A DNA stretch of 48,239 bases from assembly GCA_036008685.1 (NCBI GenBank), contig DASYNF010000209.1:1-48239 (forward strand), read 5' to 3'. Both the position numbers and the translations under genes were made by a program. The notes beneath the pieces were generated by a model. It had not been told where the DNA came from, ran no database searches, and saw only the letters and a program-made list of their open reading frames with translations. This document shows, piece after piece, positions 1 through 7,174 of this stretch. The DNA is from Actinomadura_C sp036008685. GTDB lineage: Bacteria > Actinomycetota > Actinomycetes > Streptosporangiales > Streptosporangiaceae. Every line of letters starts with the position of its first letter. Position 1 is the stretch's first letter.

Positions 1-64
1 GCCGTTGCTCGCGCACGGTGAGGACGACGAGGTCGACGGTGACGGCGACCCGGGGAACGGTCAT
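1..64 (-). CDS. Probable NUDIX hydrolase, N-terminal fragment (runs off the window)
   Basis: Only the first 21 codons are present, starting at the ATG complementary to 62-64. The visible residues, MTVPRVAVTVDLVVLTVREQR, include an alternating hydrophobic strand of the kind that opens the NUDIX fold in ADP-ribose pyrophosphatase and NrtR-like proteins (typically xVAVDLVxLTVRDG). The NUDIX box itself lies outside the window, so the family call rests on this short strand. No clear Shine-Dalgarno sequence precedes the start. It could be any beta-strand-led protein; treat the call as tentative. Confidence 0.4.
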   Translation of the reverse strand, partial: MTVPRVAVTVDLVVLTVREQR

Positions 65-440
65 GCAAAGAACGTTAGTGGGCGGCACGGCCTGTGACGG
101 CACAGATACCGCCCAACCCCCCGTGATCTTGTAGATGTTCGGGTGGTGCGGCCGCACATCCCGCGACCAAGCTCAAGATCAAGGCCGGGAAGAGGTCCCG
201 CGAGCGGCCGGTGGTGTCTGGAGGGAAGACGCCACCTCAAAAGGCCGTGAGCCGCCGCGCGGTAGCGCGGCAATGAACACCGCGAGCGGGCCGGCGTCGT
301 CTGGACTGAGGAGTGAGGGAGCGAGGAACGAGCGACCGAACGACGAGGGAAGACGGCGCCTCGAAGGCCCGCGAGCCGCCGCGCGGAGCGCGGCCATGAG
401 TACAGCCCCGCGAGCCGCCGCGCGGAGCGCGGCCATGGAT
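65..440. repeat. Gene-free stretch with composite GC-rich hairpin repeats downstream of icmA
   Basis: There is no credible gene between the left-edge gene and the end of icmA. The stretch holds a repeated block. A perfect 31-bp direct repeat occurs at 368-398 and 407-437, and a diverged copy at about 247-275. Each copy centres on a small hairpin with arms CCGCGC and GCGCGG. A longer unit, with a GAGGGAAGACG-type motif then a CCTC..AAGGCC motif leading into the hairpin, is seen twice (about 221-275 and 344-398). It resembles a palindromic intergenic element that has duplicated locally, and may also end icmA transcription. Confidence 0.6.
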
Positions 441-2108
441 TCAGAACCTGGCGGGTTCGGAGTAGTCGCCCCACTTCTCCCGCAGGGCGCCGCAGATCTC
501 ACCGAGGGTGGCCTCCACGCGGGCGGCGTCGAGCATGGCCGGGATCACGTTGGCGTCGGTCCTGGCCGCCTCGGTCATCCGGGCGAGCGCCTCGTCGACC
601 GCGGCCTGATCCCGGCCCGCCCGGCGAGCGGCCAGCAGTTCGTTCTGCTCGCGCTCCACTTCGTGGCCGACCCGCAGGATCTCGAGGGGCTCCTCGATCG
701 TGCCGGTGTGACAGTTGACCCCGACGATCTTCTTCTCGCCCTTTTCGAGCTGCTGCTGGTACGTGAAGGCGGCCTCGGCGATCTCCGACATGAACCAGCC
801 GTCCTCGATGCCCCGCAGGATGCCGCCGGTCATGGACCCGTCCGGGCTCATGTCCTTGATCCGGGCGAAGATCTCCTCCGCCTCCTCCTCGAGGCGGTCG
901 GTGAGCGCCTCGATGTACCAGGAGCCGCCGAGCGGGTCGACGACGTTGACCACCCCGGTCTCTTCCATGATCACCTGCTGCGTGCGCACCGCGATCTCGG
1001 CCGCCTTCTCGCTCGGCAGGGCGAGGACCTCGTCGAGGGCGTTGGTGTGCAGCGAGTTGGTCCCGCCGAGGACGGCCGCGAGCGCCTCGACCGCCGTCCG
1101 TACGATGTTGTTGTCCGGCTGCTGGGCGGTGAGCGACACCCCCGCGGTCTGGGTGTGGAACTTCAGCCAGAGCGCCTTCTCGGACGTGGCGCCGTAGACG
1201 TCCCGGAGCCGGCGGGCCCAGATCCGGCGCGCCGCCCGGAACTTGGCGATCTCCTCGAAGAAGTCGATGTGCGCGTCGAAGAAGAACGAGAGCCCGGGCG
1301 CGAAGGTGTTGACGTCGAGTCCTCGCGACAGGCCCAGCTCGACGTAGCCGAAGCCGTCGGCGAGGGTGAAGGCGAGCTCCTGAGCGGCCGTGGATCCGGC
1401 CTCGCGGATGTGGTAGCCCGACACCGACAGCGGCTTGTAGGCCGGGATCTCGGCCGCGCAGAACTCCATGAGGTCGCCGATGAGGCGCAGGTGCGGCTCG
1501 GGCGGGAACAGCCACTCCTTCTGCGCGATGTACTCCTTGAAGATGTCGGTCTGGAGCGTGCCGTCGAGGTCCCGGAGCGCCACGCCCTGCCGCTCCGCCG
1601 CGACCAGGTACATGCAGAAGATCGGCACCGCGGGCCCGGAGATGGTCATCGACGTGGTGATGTCGCCCAGCGGGATGTCGCCGAAGAGCACGTCCATGTC
1701 CGCGGCCGAGTCGATCGCCACACCGCAGTGCCCGACCTCGCCGAGCGAACGCGGGTCGTCGGAGTCGCGCCCCATGAGCGTGGGCATGTCGAAGGCCACC
1801 GAGAGCCCGCCGCCGCCGGCGCCGAGCAGCATCTTGTAACGCTCGTTGGTCTGCCGCGCGTTGCCGAATCCGGAGAACTGCCGGATCGTCCACGTACGCC
1901 CGCGGAACCCGGTGGCGTAGAGCCCGCGGGTGTAGGGGAACTCACCCGGCCAGCCGATGCGCTCCATCCGCGGGTCGCCGTCGGCGGGCCCGTAGACCGG
2001 ATCGACCGGGAGGCCCGAGAGGGTGGTGAAGTCGGCGTCGCGCTTGCGGGCGGAGTCGTATCGCTCCTGCCAGCGCCGTCTGCCCGCCTCGATGTCCTGC
2101 GCGTCCAC
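441..2108 (-). CDS. icmA: Isobutyryl-CoA mutase large (substrate-binding) subunit, B12-dependent
   Basis: 555 aa, starting at GTG 2108 with a GGGAGGTGG ribosome site at 2113-2121. This is the TIM-barrel catalytic chain of the adenosylcobalamin acyl-CoA mutase family, without the C-terminal B12-binding domain, so it needs a separate small subunit (IcmB) not present here. The residues that distinguish substrates are visible: Phe78 in WTIRQFSGF replaces the Tyr89 of methylmalonyl-CoA mutase, and Gln196 in KEYIAQKEW replaces Arg207. The Phe/Gln pair is the published signature of isobutyryl-CoA mutase. His233 in SGYHIREAG is the conserved catalytic histidine. The enzyme would interconvert isobutyryl- and n-butyryl-CoA in valine and butyrate metabolism. 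marR lies directly upstream on the same strand, with a palindrome between them; meaB and an adenosyltransferase gene are in the window. Confidence 0.92.
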   Translation of the reverse strand: MDAQDIEAGRRRWQERYDSARKRDADFTTLSGLPVDPVYGPADGDPRMERIGWPGEFPYTRGLYATGFRGRTWTIRQFSGFGNARQTNERYKMLLGAGGGGLSVAFDMPTLMGRDSDDPRSLGEVGHCGVAIDSAADMDVLFGDIPLGDITTSMTISGPAVPIFCMYLVAAERQGVALRDLDGTLQTDIFKEYIAQKEWLFPPEPHLRLIGDLMEFCAAEIPAYKPLSVSGYHIREAGSTAAQELAFTLADGFGYVELGLSRGLDVNTFAPGLSFFFDAHIDFFEEIAKFRAARRIWARRLRDVYGATSEKALWLKFHTQTAGVSLTAQQPDNNIVRTAVEALAAVLGGTNSLHTNALDEVLALPSEKAAEIAVRTQQVIMEETGVVNVVDPLGGSWYIEALTDRLEEEAEEIFARIKDMSPDGSMTGGILRGIEDGWFMSEIAEAAFTYQQQLEKGEKKIVGVNCHTGTIEEPLEILRVGHEVEREQNELLAARRAGRDQAAVDEALARMTEAARTDANVIPAMLDAARVEATLGEICGALREKWGDYSEPARF

Positions 2109-2142
2109 TGTGCCACCTCCCGGATAGTCGTCCCGAGCTAAA

Positions 2143-2160
2143 TACTAGGACGTCCTACTA
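2143..2160. promoter_or_regulatory. Palindromic operator candidate in front of icmA
   Basis: A perfect 12-bp palindrome, TAGGACGTCCTA, lies at 2146-2157 and extends to 18 bp (2143-2160) with a single mismatched pair (2145/2158). It sits in the 82-nt gap between marR and icmA, 38 nt before the icmA start, where a repressor site would block transcription. MarR-family dimers bind palindromes of this size, so the neighbouring MarR protein is the natural candidate, possibly with an acyl-CoA as effector. The binding is inferred. Confidence 0.6.
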
Positions 2161-2190
2161 TCTTGTGCCAGTGGCCCGCCGCCGTCGCGA

Positions 2191-2721
2191 TCACGGAGGC
2201 CCGGCGCCGCCGGGCAGGTCCTCGAAGTCACCGGCGGCGACACGGAGGTCACGCAGCACGCCGAACACCGCCAGCAGGCGCTCGTCGTCATAGGTGGCGA
2301 GTCCGAAGTCCCTGTCCACCAGGTCCGCGGTGGCCCGCTCGACGACGTCGCGGCCCGCATCGGTGATCTCGGCCAGGATGCCGCGGCCGTCGGCCGGGTT
2401 GCGCCGCCGCCGTACGTACCCCTGCCGTTCCAGCCGGTGGATCGTGTTGGTCACGCTGGTCGGATGGACCATGAGCCGTTCGCCGATCTTGGACAACGGC
2501 AACGCGCCCGCCTGGCTGAACGTGAGGAGGACAAGGGCCTCATAGCGGGCGAAGGTCAGTTCGTACGGCTTGAGCAGCGCGTCCAGCTCGGCGAGCAGGA
2601 TCTGCTGCGCGCGCATGATGGAGGTCACGGCCAGCATCGCCGGAGACGCGCCCCATCGGCGCTCCCAGAGCTCTCCGGCACGGGCGATCGGGTCGAACGG
2701 CAGGTTGAGCGGGTTCACCAC
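2191..2721 (-). CDS. MarR-family transcriptional regulator
   Basis: 176 aa from GTG 2721 (a second GTG follows at 2718). The start is chosen because homologues I recall begin MVNPLNLPFDPIAR; the longer open frame upstream adds residues unlike the family. The winged helix-turn-helix is clear: LSKIGERLMVHPTSVTNTIHRLERQGYVRRR, with the wing NPADGRG, flanked by helices for dimerisation. There is no Shine-Dalgarno; instead a -10-like TACCGT ends 7 nt before the GTG, which suggests a leaderless mRNA. It lies just upstream of icmA on the same strand and probably regulates it through the palindrome at 2143-2160. Confidence 0.88.
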   Translation of the reverse strand: MVNPLNLPFDPIARAGELWERRWGASPAMLAVTSIMRAQQILLAELDALLKPYELTFARYEALVLLTFSQAGALPLSKIGERLMVHPTSVTNTIHRLERQGYVRRRRNPADGRGILAEITDAGRDVVERATADLVDRDFGLATYDDERLLAVFGVLRDLRVAAGDFEDLPGGAGPP

Positions 2722-3032
2722 ACCGAACACGGTAGCGCCGCTCAGGCGTCGGCAAATCGACATATCGCCGCGTTGGTGCACCGTCGAGCCGTAAATCCGG
2801 CCATAACAGCAAGGTAACTGCTACGGCGGACGGCCTCGCCCACAACCTTCTGGCCAGCACAAAAGAGAGCTGACAGCCATCGCCAAGGCCGGTTATAGTC
2901 GGGATGTCGATGCGTGTTGCGACGGCAAAGATGGGCCCGGACCCGCGTGAGCGGGGGTGGCACAGGGGGAATTATCGCCATCGGATAGCCCTCTCTCGAT
3001 TGTCGCGAACGCATGACGTAATGGGGGGTTAA
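2722..3032 (+). promoter_or_regulatory. Intergenic region with a strong promoter and long leader for the ABC-type operon
   Basis: Divergent spacer between marR and the ABC ATPase gene. On the plus strand CTGACA (2870-2875), an 18-nt spacer and TATAGT (2894-2899) make a near-consensus vegetative promoter, unusually strong for this GC content. Transcription would start near 2906, leaving a leader of about 127 nt. The leader carries a small hairpin CCCGC-GTGA-GCGGG (2942-2955), a run of Gs just before the ATG, and a possible 33-codon leader ORF (2931-3032) whose TAA abuts the ATG of the next gene. Confidence 0.65.
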
Positions 3033-3794
3033 ATGATCGCGGATATTTCTGCGATCGTGGCTCGAGGCATGGGAGTCCGCCGCGGGGGGCGGTGGGTCCT
3101 GCGCCCGGGCGTCTTCGGCGTCGCCGAAGGCGTGATCGGCCTGGCCGGTCCACCCGGGGTGGGAAAGACGACCTTGCTGGCCACGTTCGCCACTTTGCGC
3201 CGTCCACATGTCGGCGCGCTGGAGGTCCTCGGACATGACACCGGGGATCCCTCCGGGCTGCGCCGGGCACGGGCCCGGCTCGGCTATCTGCCCGAGGACT
3301 TCGCCTGGGCGGCCGGCCTGACCGTGCGGGAGTTCGTCTCCTACGCGGCCTACTACAAACGCGTGCCCGCGGGGGCGGTCGGGGCCGTCCTCCACCGGCT
3401 GGACCTGACCGACCTCGCGTCCGTCGAGCTCGGCATGCTGCCGCAGGACGCGCGGACGCGGGCCGGTCTCGCGGCGACCTGCGTCCACGAGCCCCGGCTC
3501 GTGCTCCTCGACGAGCCGCTCGCCAGGATCGGCGACAAGGCCGCCGAGCTGTGGCCGGTCCTGCGTTCGCTCGCACCCACGGTGCTGGTGACGGCCCCGA
3601 GCACCGACATGCTCATGGGCCGTTGCGACCAGGTGTTCACGCTGATCCGGGGCCGGCTCGTCGAGGCCACCGCGGCACCGGCCACGGGATCGAGGCGCGT
3701 TCGCAGGACGGCGCGGGCCGCGGTCTCCGCCCGGCTCAGGCCACCGCCGGGCATGGCGCCATCACGTCCGCAGCGGATCGGCGCTGGTGTCTGA
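3033..3794 (+). CDS. ABC-transporter-type ATP-binding protein with degenerate signature and switch motifs
   Basis: 253 aa, ATG start after a GGGGGG ribosome site. Walker A is intact (GPPGVGKTT, residues 39-47), as is Walker B with the catalytic Glu (LVLLDEP, 156-162). Other ABC landmarks have drifted. The Q-loop reads GYLPEDF, with Glu for Gln. The LSGGQ signature position reads MLPQDAR (about 135-141), and the H-loop reads VTAPS (186-190) with no switch histidine. The last 50 residues are Arg/Pro-rich and low complexity. The gene overlaps the next one by 8 nt, so the two are translationally coupled and likely form one transporter or sensor. Substrate unknown. A regulatory ATPase without normal turnover is possible. 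Confidence 0.8.
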   Translation: MIADISAIVARGMGVRRGGRWVLRPGVFGVAEGVIGLAGPPGVGKTTLLATFATLRRPHVGALEVLGHDTGDPSGLRRARARLGYLPEDFAWAAGLTVREFVSYAAYYKRVPAGAVGAVLHRLDLTDLASVELGMLPQDARTRAGLAATCVHEPRLVLLDEPLARIGDKAAELWPVLRSLAPTVLVTAPSTDMLMGRCDQVFTLIRGRLVEATAAPATGSRRVRRTARAAVSARLRPPPGMAPSRPQRIGAGV

Positions 3795-5046
3795 CCTGGG
3801 CCGCGTGCTCCGGCTGGACGCCCGGCGGACCGCGCTGCTGTTCGCCGTGCCGGTGCTCGCGGTGGCCGGGGTGACCGCGGCCTGGCAGGTGCTGATCCCG
3901 GGAGTGGCGTACTGGGACAACGCCCTCGTCGCGGTCAACTCCTCGGTGCGGCTGCTCGGTCCGGTGGCCGCGGGGCTGGCGGCGTGGATGGCCATGCGGG
4001 AGCGCCGGCTGGACTACCTGCGCGGCCTGACCGTGCGCTCGCCCGCCACGGGGCCGCTGCTGGACGTGTCCCTGCTGACGGCCGTGGCGCTGGTGTCCTA
4101 CGGCGTCGTCACGATCGTGATCATGGCCCGGACGGTCCTGCGGGAGGAGGCCGGCGCGCTGCGCCCGCTCGGCATCCTGGCCGGCGCGACCACGCTCGCG
4201 TTGTACGTCCTGCTGGGCTACCTGGCGGGCCGGATCGCCCCGCATCCGGGGATCGTCGTGGTGGCGGCGGGAGCGGGCTGGCTGTGGACGGCACTGCGGC
4301 CGGCGACCTCGTCCTGGTGGAGCCTGCTGCCGCCCGCCGACCTCCGCCAGGTCGAGCTGTTCGCGGACCTGCGGACGGGCGTGCCGGCCTACCAGATGCT
4401 GTGGTCGGCCGGCCTCACGACCGCGCTGATCCTGGGCTATGTGCTCGTGGCGACCCGCCCGCGGCCGCCGGCCCTTCCGCTCACCCTGCCGCTGATCACG
4501 GCGCTCGCGGTCACGGCCATCAGCACGGAGCGCCTGCACGACTACGACGGTGTGGCCGTGGTCCCCTCGGCCACGGAGCTGACCTGCCGGGAGTGGCCGC
4601 TGACCGTCTGCGTGCACCCCGCGCTCCGGACGGCGCTGCCCTCACTGGTGGCCAGGGTGACGCCGCTGGCGGCACGCCTCACCGGCACTCCCGGAGCGCT
4701 GATACGGGTCGAACAGCGGCCGCGGCGCGAGCCCGTGTCGGTCAAGGACGGCGTCGCCCACATCCATCTGAACGACCTGACGCCCGGATACGAAGACCGC
4801 GTGGAGGAGGAGATCCGGGCCGGCCTCGTGGACGGCCGGGGTTGCTCCGACCCGCGGCGGACGCGAGGCCGGGCCTACAGCCTCATGGTGACCGCGTGGC
4901 TGCTCGACGACGAGCCGAGACACGTGCCCGGCACCGCGGCCGCCCGCCGGTTCGCGAGCTGGGACGAACAGCAGCGCAGGACCTGGCTCCGCACGCACTT
5001 CACCCCCTACCGCCGGTGCGCGCTCACCGAGTCGGACTTCCACTGA
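3787..5046 (+). CDS. ABC-type permease-like membrane protein with a C-terminal soluble domain
   Basis: 419 aa, GTG start inside the preceding ATPase gene. About seven hydrophobic segments lie at roughly residues 15-34, 55-70, 94-114, 127-148, 155-170, 204-223 and 229-246. They are followed by a soluble domain of about 170 residues containing four cysteines (267, 275, 353, 411) and the segment CREWPLTVCVHPALR. With the N-terminus inside, seven spans put this domain outside the cell, and paired cysteines there could form disulfides. I recognise the general pattern from uncharacterised actinobacterial ABC operons but no assigned function. The coupled ATPase gene implies an ABC-2-like membrane partner. 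Confidence 0.7.
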   Translation: MSDLGRVLRLDARRTALLFAVPVLAVAGVTAAWQVLIPGVAYWDNALVAVNSSVRLLGPVAAGLAAWMAMRERRLDYLRGLTVRSPATGPLLDVSLLTAVALVSYGVVTIVIMARTVLREEAGALRPLGILAGATTLALYVLLGYLAGRIAPHPGIVVVAAGAGWLWTALRPATSSWWSLLPPADLRQVELFADLRTGVPAYQMLWSAGLTTALILGYVLVATRPRPPALPLTLPLITALAVTAISTERLHDYDGVAVVPSATELTCREWPLTVCVHPALRTALPSLVARVTPLAARLTGTPGALIRVEQRPRREPVSVKDGVAHIHLNDLTPGYEDRVEEEIRAGLVDGRGCSDPRRTRGRAYSLMVTAWLLDDEPRHVPGTAAARRFASWDEQQRRTWLRTHFTPYRRCALTESDFH

Positions 5047-5094
5047 CCCGCCGCGTCACGGGGCCGCCAGGGCTCGGAGGCCGGCCGGCGAGGC

Positions 5095-5403
5095 TCAGGA
5101 GCCCGGCCGCGCGGGGACCGGCTTGGGGCCACGGAGCCAGAAGTGCTCGACGAGCAACGGCGCGACCGGAAGGACGCCGGCGACGAGGGCCAGCACCGTC
5201 CGCCCCGGGCTCCAGCCGAGTGGCCCGCGTGCCATCAGCACCAGGGCCACGTACCCGAGGAAGAGCACGCCGTGCACGGGCCCGAGCACCTTGACGCCCT
5301 GGGGGAGGCCGGCACCGTACTTCACGCCCGTCGCGACGAGGAGCAGGAGGAAGGACGTGGCCTCGGCAAGCGAGATCACGCGAAGAGTGCGCACAATATC
5401 CAC
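5095..5403 (-). CDS. DUF3817 family small membrane protein
   Basis: 102 aa from GTG 5403; an internal GTG at 5394 (giving MRTLRVISLAE) is also plausible, and neither has a good ribosome site. The family hallmark is a three-helix membrane protein beginning RTLRVISLAEATSFLLLLVATGVKY, then GPVHGVLFLGYVALVLM and a third span. That is seen here at about residues 10-30, 39-58 and 69-89. It is transcribed divergently from the DUF2127 gene. Function is unknown; members are sometimes annotated YdzA-like. An inverted repeat lies directly upstream. Confidence 0.78.
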   Translation of the reverse strand: MDIVRTLRVISLAEATSFLLLLVATGVKYGAGLPQGVKVLGPVHGVLFLGYVALVLMARGPLGWSPGRTVLALVAGVLPVAPLLVEHFWLRGPKPVPARPGS

Positions 5404-5408
5404 GGTGC

Positions 5409-5452
5409 CATAAACGCGTCGGCGGCACTTCCGCGTTCCCGAAGCGTTTATG
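5409..5452. promoter_or_regulatory. Inverted repeat in the divergent DUF3817/DUF2127 spacer
   Basis: CATAAACGC (5409-5417) and GCGTTTATG (5444-5452) form a perfect 9-bp inverted repeat with a 26-nt spacer. It begins 6 nt upstream of the DUF3817 start codon. Its AT content exceeds the surroundings, and the two half-sites are about two to three helical turns apart, which fits two operator half-sites or a looped repressor site. No regulator is encoded beside it. Confidence 0.4.
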
Positions 5453-5541
5453 AGGCATGTCACAGGCGAAAATCGCGATATGGCAATGATTCCGTTTCCC
5501 TTGGTGGTCCCGGAACCGAGACTTTTTGAAAGCATGACCTC

Positions 5542-6324
5542 GTGGACTGGAGCCTGCTGACATGTGCCCGGAAAGGGCACATCACCTACGCCCCCGACGA
5601 ATCCGGGCTTCGCGAGAGGCTGCGCGTCTCCACCCCCGTCGGAGAGGCCTGGCGCTGCCTGCGCTGCGGCGCCTACACGCACGGCGCGCCACAGGGCGGC
5701 GGTCCCGCCTCCGAGGCGCCTGTGGTCATGCGCGGCAGGCGGTTGCGCGACGCCTTCATCATGCGGTTCTTCGCGGTGGAGCGCGGCCTCCGGGGCCTCG
5801 TGGTGCTGGCGGCGGCCTACGGGGTCTGGCGGTTCTCCCTCCACCGCGGCTCGATCCAGCAGATCTTCGAACGGGATCTGCCGCTGCTGCGCCCGATCGC
5901 CGGCCAGGCCGGGTGGAACCTCGACCACTCCAAGATCGTGATGACGATCCGGCATGTCCTGGGACTCGAGTCCAGAACCCTGATCTGGGTGGCCCTGGGC
6001 CTGCTCGCCTACGCGGCCGTGGAGGCCGTCGAGGCGGTCGGCCTGTGGATGCTGAAGCGCTGGGGCGAATACTTCGCGGTCATCGCCACGTCCTTCGGCC
6101 TGCCGATCGAGATCTACGAGCTCACCGAGCGGATCACCGTCGTCCGGGCCGGCGCACTCGTCGTGAACATCGCACTCATCTTCTACATCCTCGTGAGCAA
6201 GCGGCTGTTCGGGTTGCGCGGCGGCAGGGCCGCGCATGAGGCCCATCTGCGCAGTTCCTCGCTCCTCCAGGTCGAGCAGGCCGCCCAGGAAGCGAATCTT
6301 CACCGTCATGAGACGGCATCGTGA
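5542..6324 (+). CDS. DUF2127 domain membrane protein with an N-terminal zinc-ribbon-like segment
   Basis: 260 aa from GTG 5542; no strong ribosome site is visible. The first 60 residues hold Cys8 and a CLRC pair (about 38-41) with His13, a possible small metal site. The DUF2127 core follows: MRFFAVERGLRGLVVLAAAYGVW, then a charged loop, then hydrophobic segments LIWVALGLLAYAAVEAVEAVGLW, YFAVIATSFGLPIEIYELTER and AGALVVNIALIFYILVSKRLF. The ELTER motif is typical of the family. Function is unknown. It lies 36 nt before the DUF4230 gene on the same strand. Confidence 0.8.
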   Translation: MDWSLLTCARKGHITYAPDESGLRERLRVSTPVGEAWRCLRCGAYTHGAPQGGGPASEAPVVMRGRRLRDAFIMRFFAVERGLRGLVVLAAAYGVWRFSLHRGSIQQIFERDLPLLRPIAGQAGWNLDHSKIVMTIRHVLGLESRTLIWVALGLLAYAAVEAVEAVGLWMLKRWGEYFAVIATSFGLPIEIYELTERITVVRAGALVVNIALIFYILVSKRLFGLRGGRAAHEAHLRSSSLLQVEQAAQEANLHRHETAS

Positions 6325-6360
6325 GGGTGGGATGCTCAGTGCGCGGGGAATGTCATCTCC

Positions 6361-7110
6361 ATGGAACGCCCAAAGCTGGACGACGACGAGCAGAGCGGGT
6401 ACGACAGGCCGATGAAGACCAAGACCGACAATGCCGGGGATCTCGAGGAGACGACCCCGGCCCGGGCCGACCGGCGCCGGGGACTGCGGACGTCGCTGCT
6501 CCTGGCGATGGCGGTCGTCGCCATCGTGCTCGGCGTCCAGGCGTTCCATCTGATTCCCGACTCGTTGAACCCCTTCGCCGAGAAGACCAAGGACCGGAGC
6601 GGTCCGGTGCTCCTCCAGTCCATCCGGAACCTGTCCCGCTATGAGGCGGCGAGCGGCAACTTCCAGGTCATCGTGGACCTGGAGAAGGACGCCAGGTTCC
6701 TGCCCGGAGCCATCCGGGGGGAGCGCACGCTCTTCGTCGGCAACGGCAGCGTGGACGCCTACGTGGACTTCTCCAAGATCGGCTCGGGAGCCGTCACGGT
6801 CGACAAGGACCGTACGACCGCGACGATCAGGCTCCCGCACGCCCAGCTGGAGCCGGCGAACCTCAACCCGTCCCGGAGCTATGTGTTCGCGAGCCGCCGC
6901 GGGCTGACCGACCGCATAGGCGACTTCTTCGACGACACACCGGGCGACCAGCAACAGCTCAACGTCCTCGCCGCGCAGAAGATCCAGACCGCGGCCACCG
7001 AGAGCGGGCTGCGCGATCGGGCCGACCAGAACACCAAGCTGATGCTGGAGAACATGCTCAAGGCCCTCGGCTTCAAGACCGTCAGCGTCACCATCACCGG
7101 ACAGCAGTGA
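6361..7110 (+). CDS. DUF4230 domain-containing membrane-anchored protein
   Basis: 249 aa. The start could be ATG 6361 or ATG 6412 (MKTKTDN); the N-terminus up to about residue 45 is charged and disordered either way. One hydrophobic segment (LLLAMAVVAIVLGVQAFHLIP, about 56-66) anchors the protein. The rest is the DUF4230 domain, with SIRNLSRYEAASGNFQVIVDLEKDA, GERTLFVGNGSVDAYVDFS and a C-terminal helix LMLENMLKALGFKTVSVTI. The domain most likely faces outside. No function is established. A hairpin terminator follows. Confidence 0.82.
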   Translation: MERPKLDDDEQSGYDRPMKTKTDNAGDLEETTPARADRRRGLRTSLLLAMAVVAIVLGVQAFHLIPDSLNPFAEKTKDRSGPVLLQSIRNLSRYEAASGNFQVIVDLEKDARFLPGAIRGERTLFVGNGSVDAYVDFSKIGSGAVTVDKDRTTATIRLPHAQLEPANLNPSRSYVFASRRGLTDRIGDFFDDTPGDQQQLNVLAAQKIQTAATESGLRDRADQNTKLMLENMLKALGFKTVSVTITGQQ

Positions 7111-7116
7111 GCGGGG

Positions 7117-7147
7117 CCGGGAGGCCTCGCCACCGAGGCCGTCCCGG
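7117..7147. terminator. Bidirectional hairpin terminator between DUF4230 gene and meaB
   Basis: Arms GGCCTCG (7123-7129) and CGAGGCC (7134-7140) with a CCAC loop, extended by CCGGGA / TCCCGG around a one-base bulge. It lies between two converging genes and can serve both. There is no U-tract, as is usual at this GC content. Confidence 0.7.
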
Positions 7148-7174
7148 TGCCCGGCGAGACCCGGGGCCGTCCGC

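Noticed and set aside
221..437. CRISPR-like array
   Set aside because: Only two or three unequal copies, the gap between them is repeated too, and no cas genes are near.
135..2141. 668-aa plus-strand open frame covering icmA
   Set aside because: It is the mirror frame of icmA in GC-rich DNA; its protein is Arg/Gly/Asp/Leu-rich low complexity, while the minus strand shows a complete mutase.
2542..2860. Extra ORFs in the marR upstream region (for example 2540-2860)
   Set aside because: Arg/Ala-rich shadow frames; the region carries promoters for divergent genes.
3762..4617. Long minus-strand frames across the permease gene
   Set aside because: His/Arg/Gln-rich translations typical of antisense to GC-rich membrane genes.
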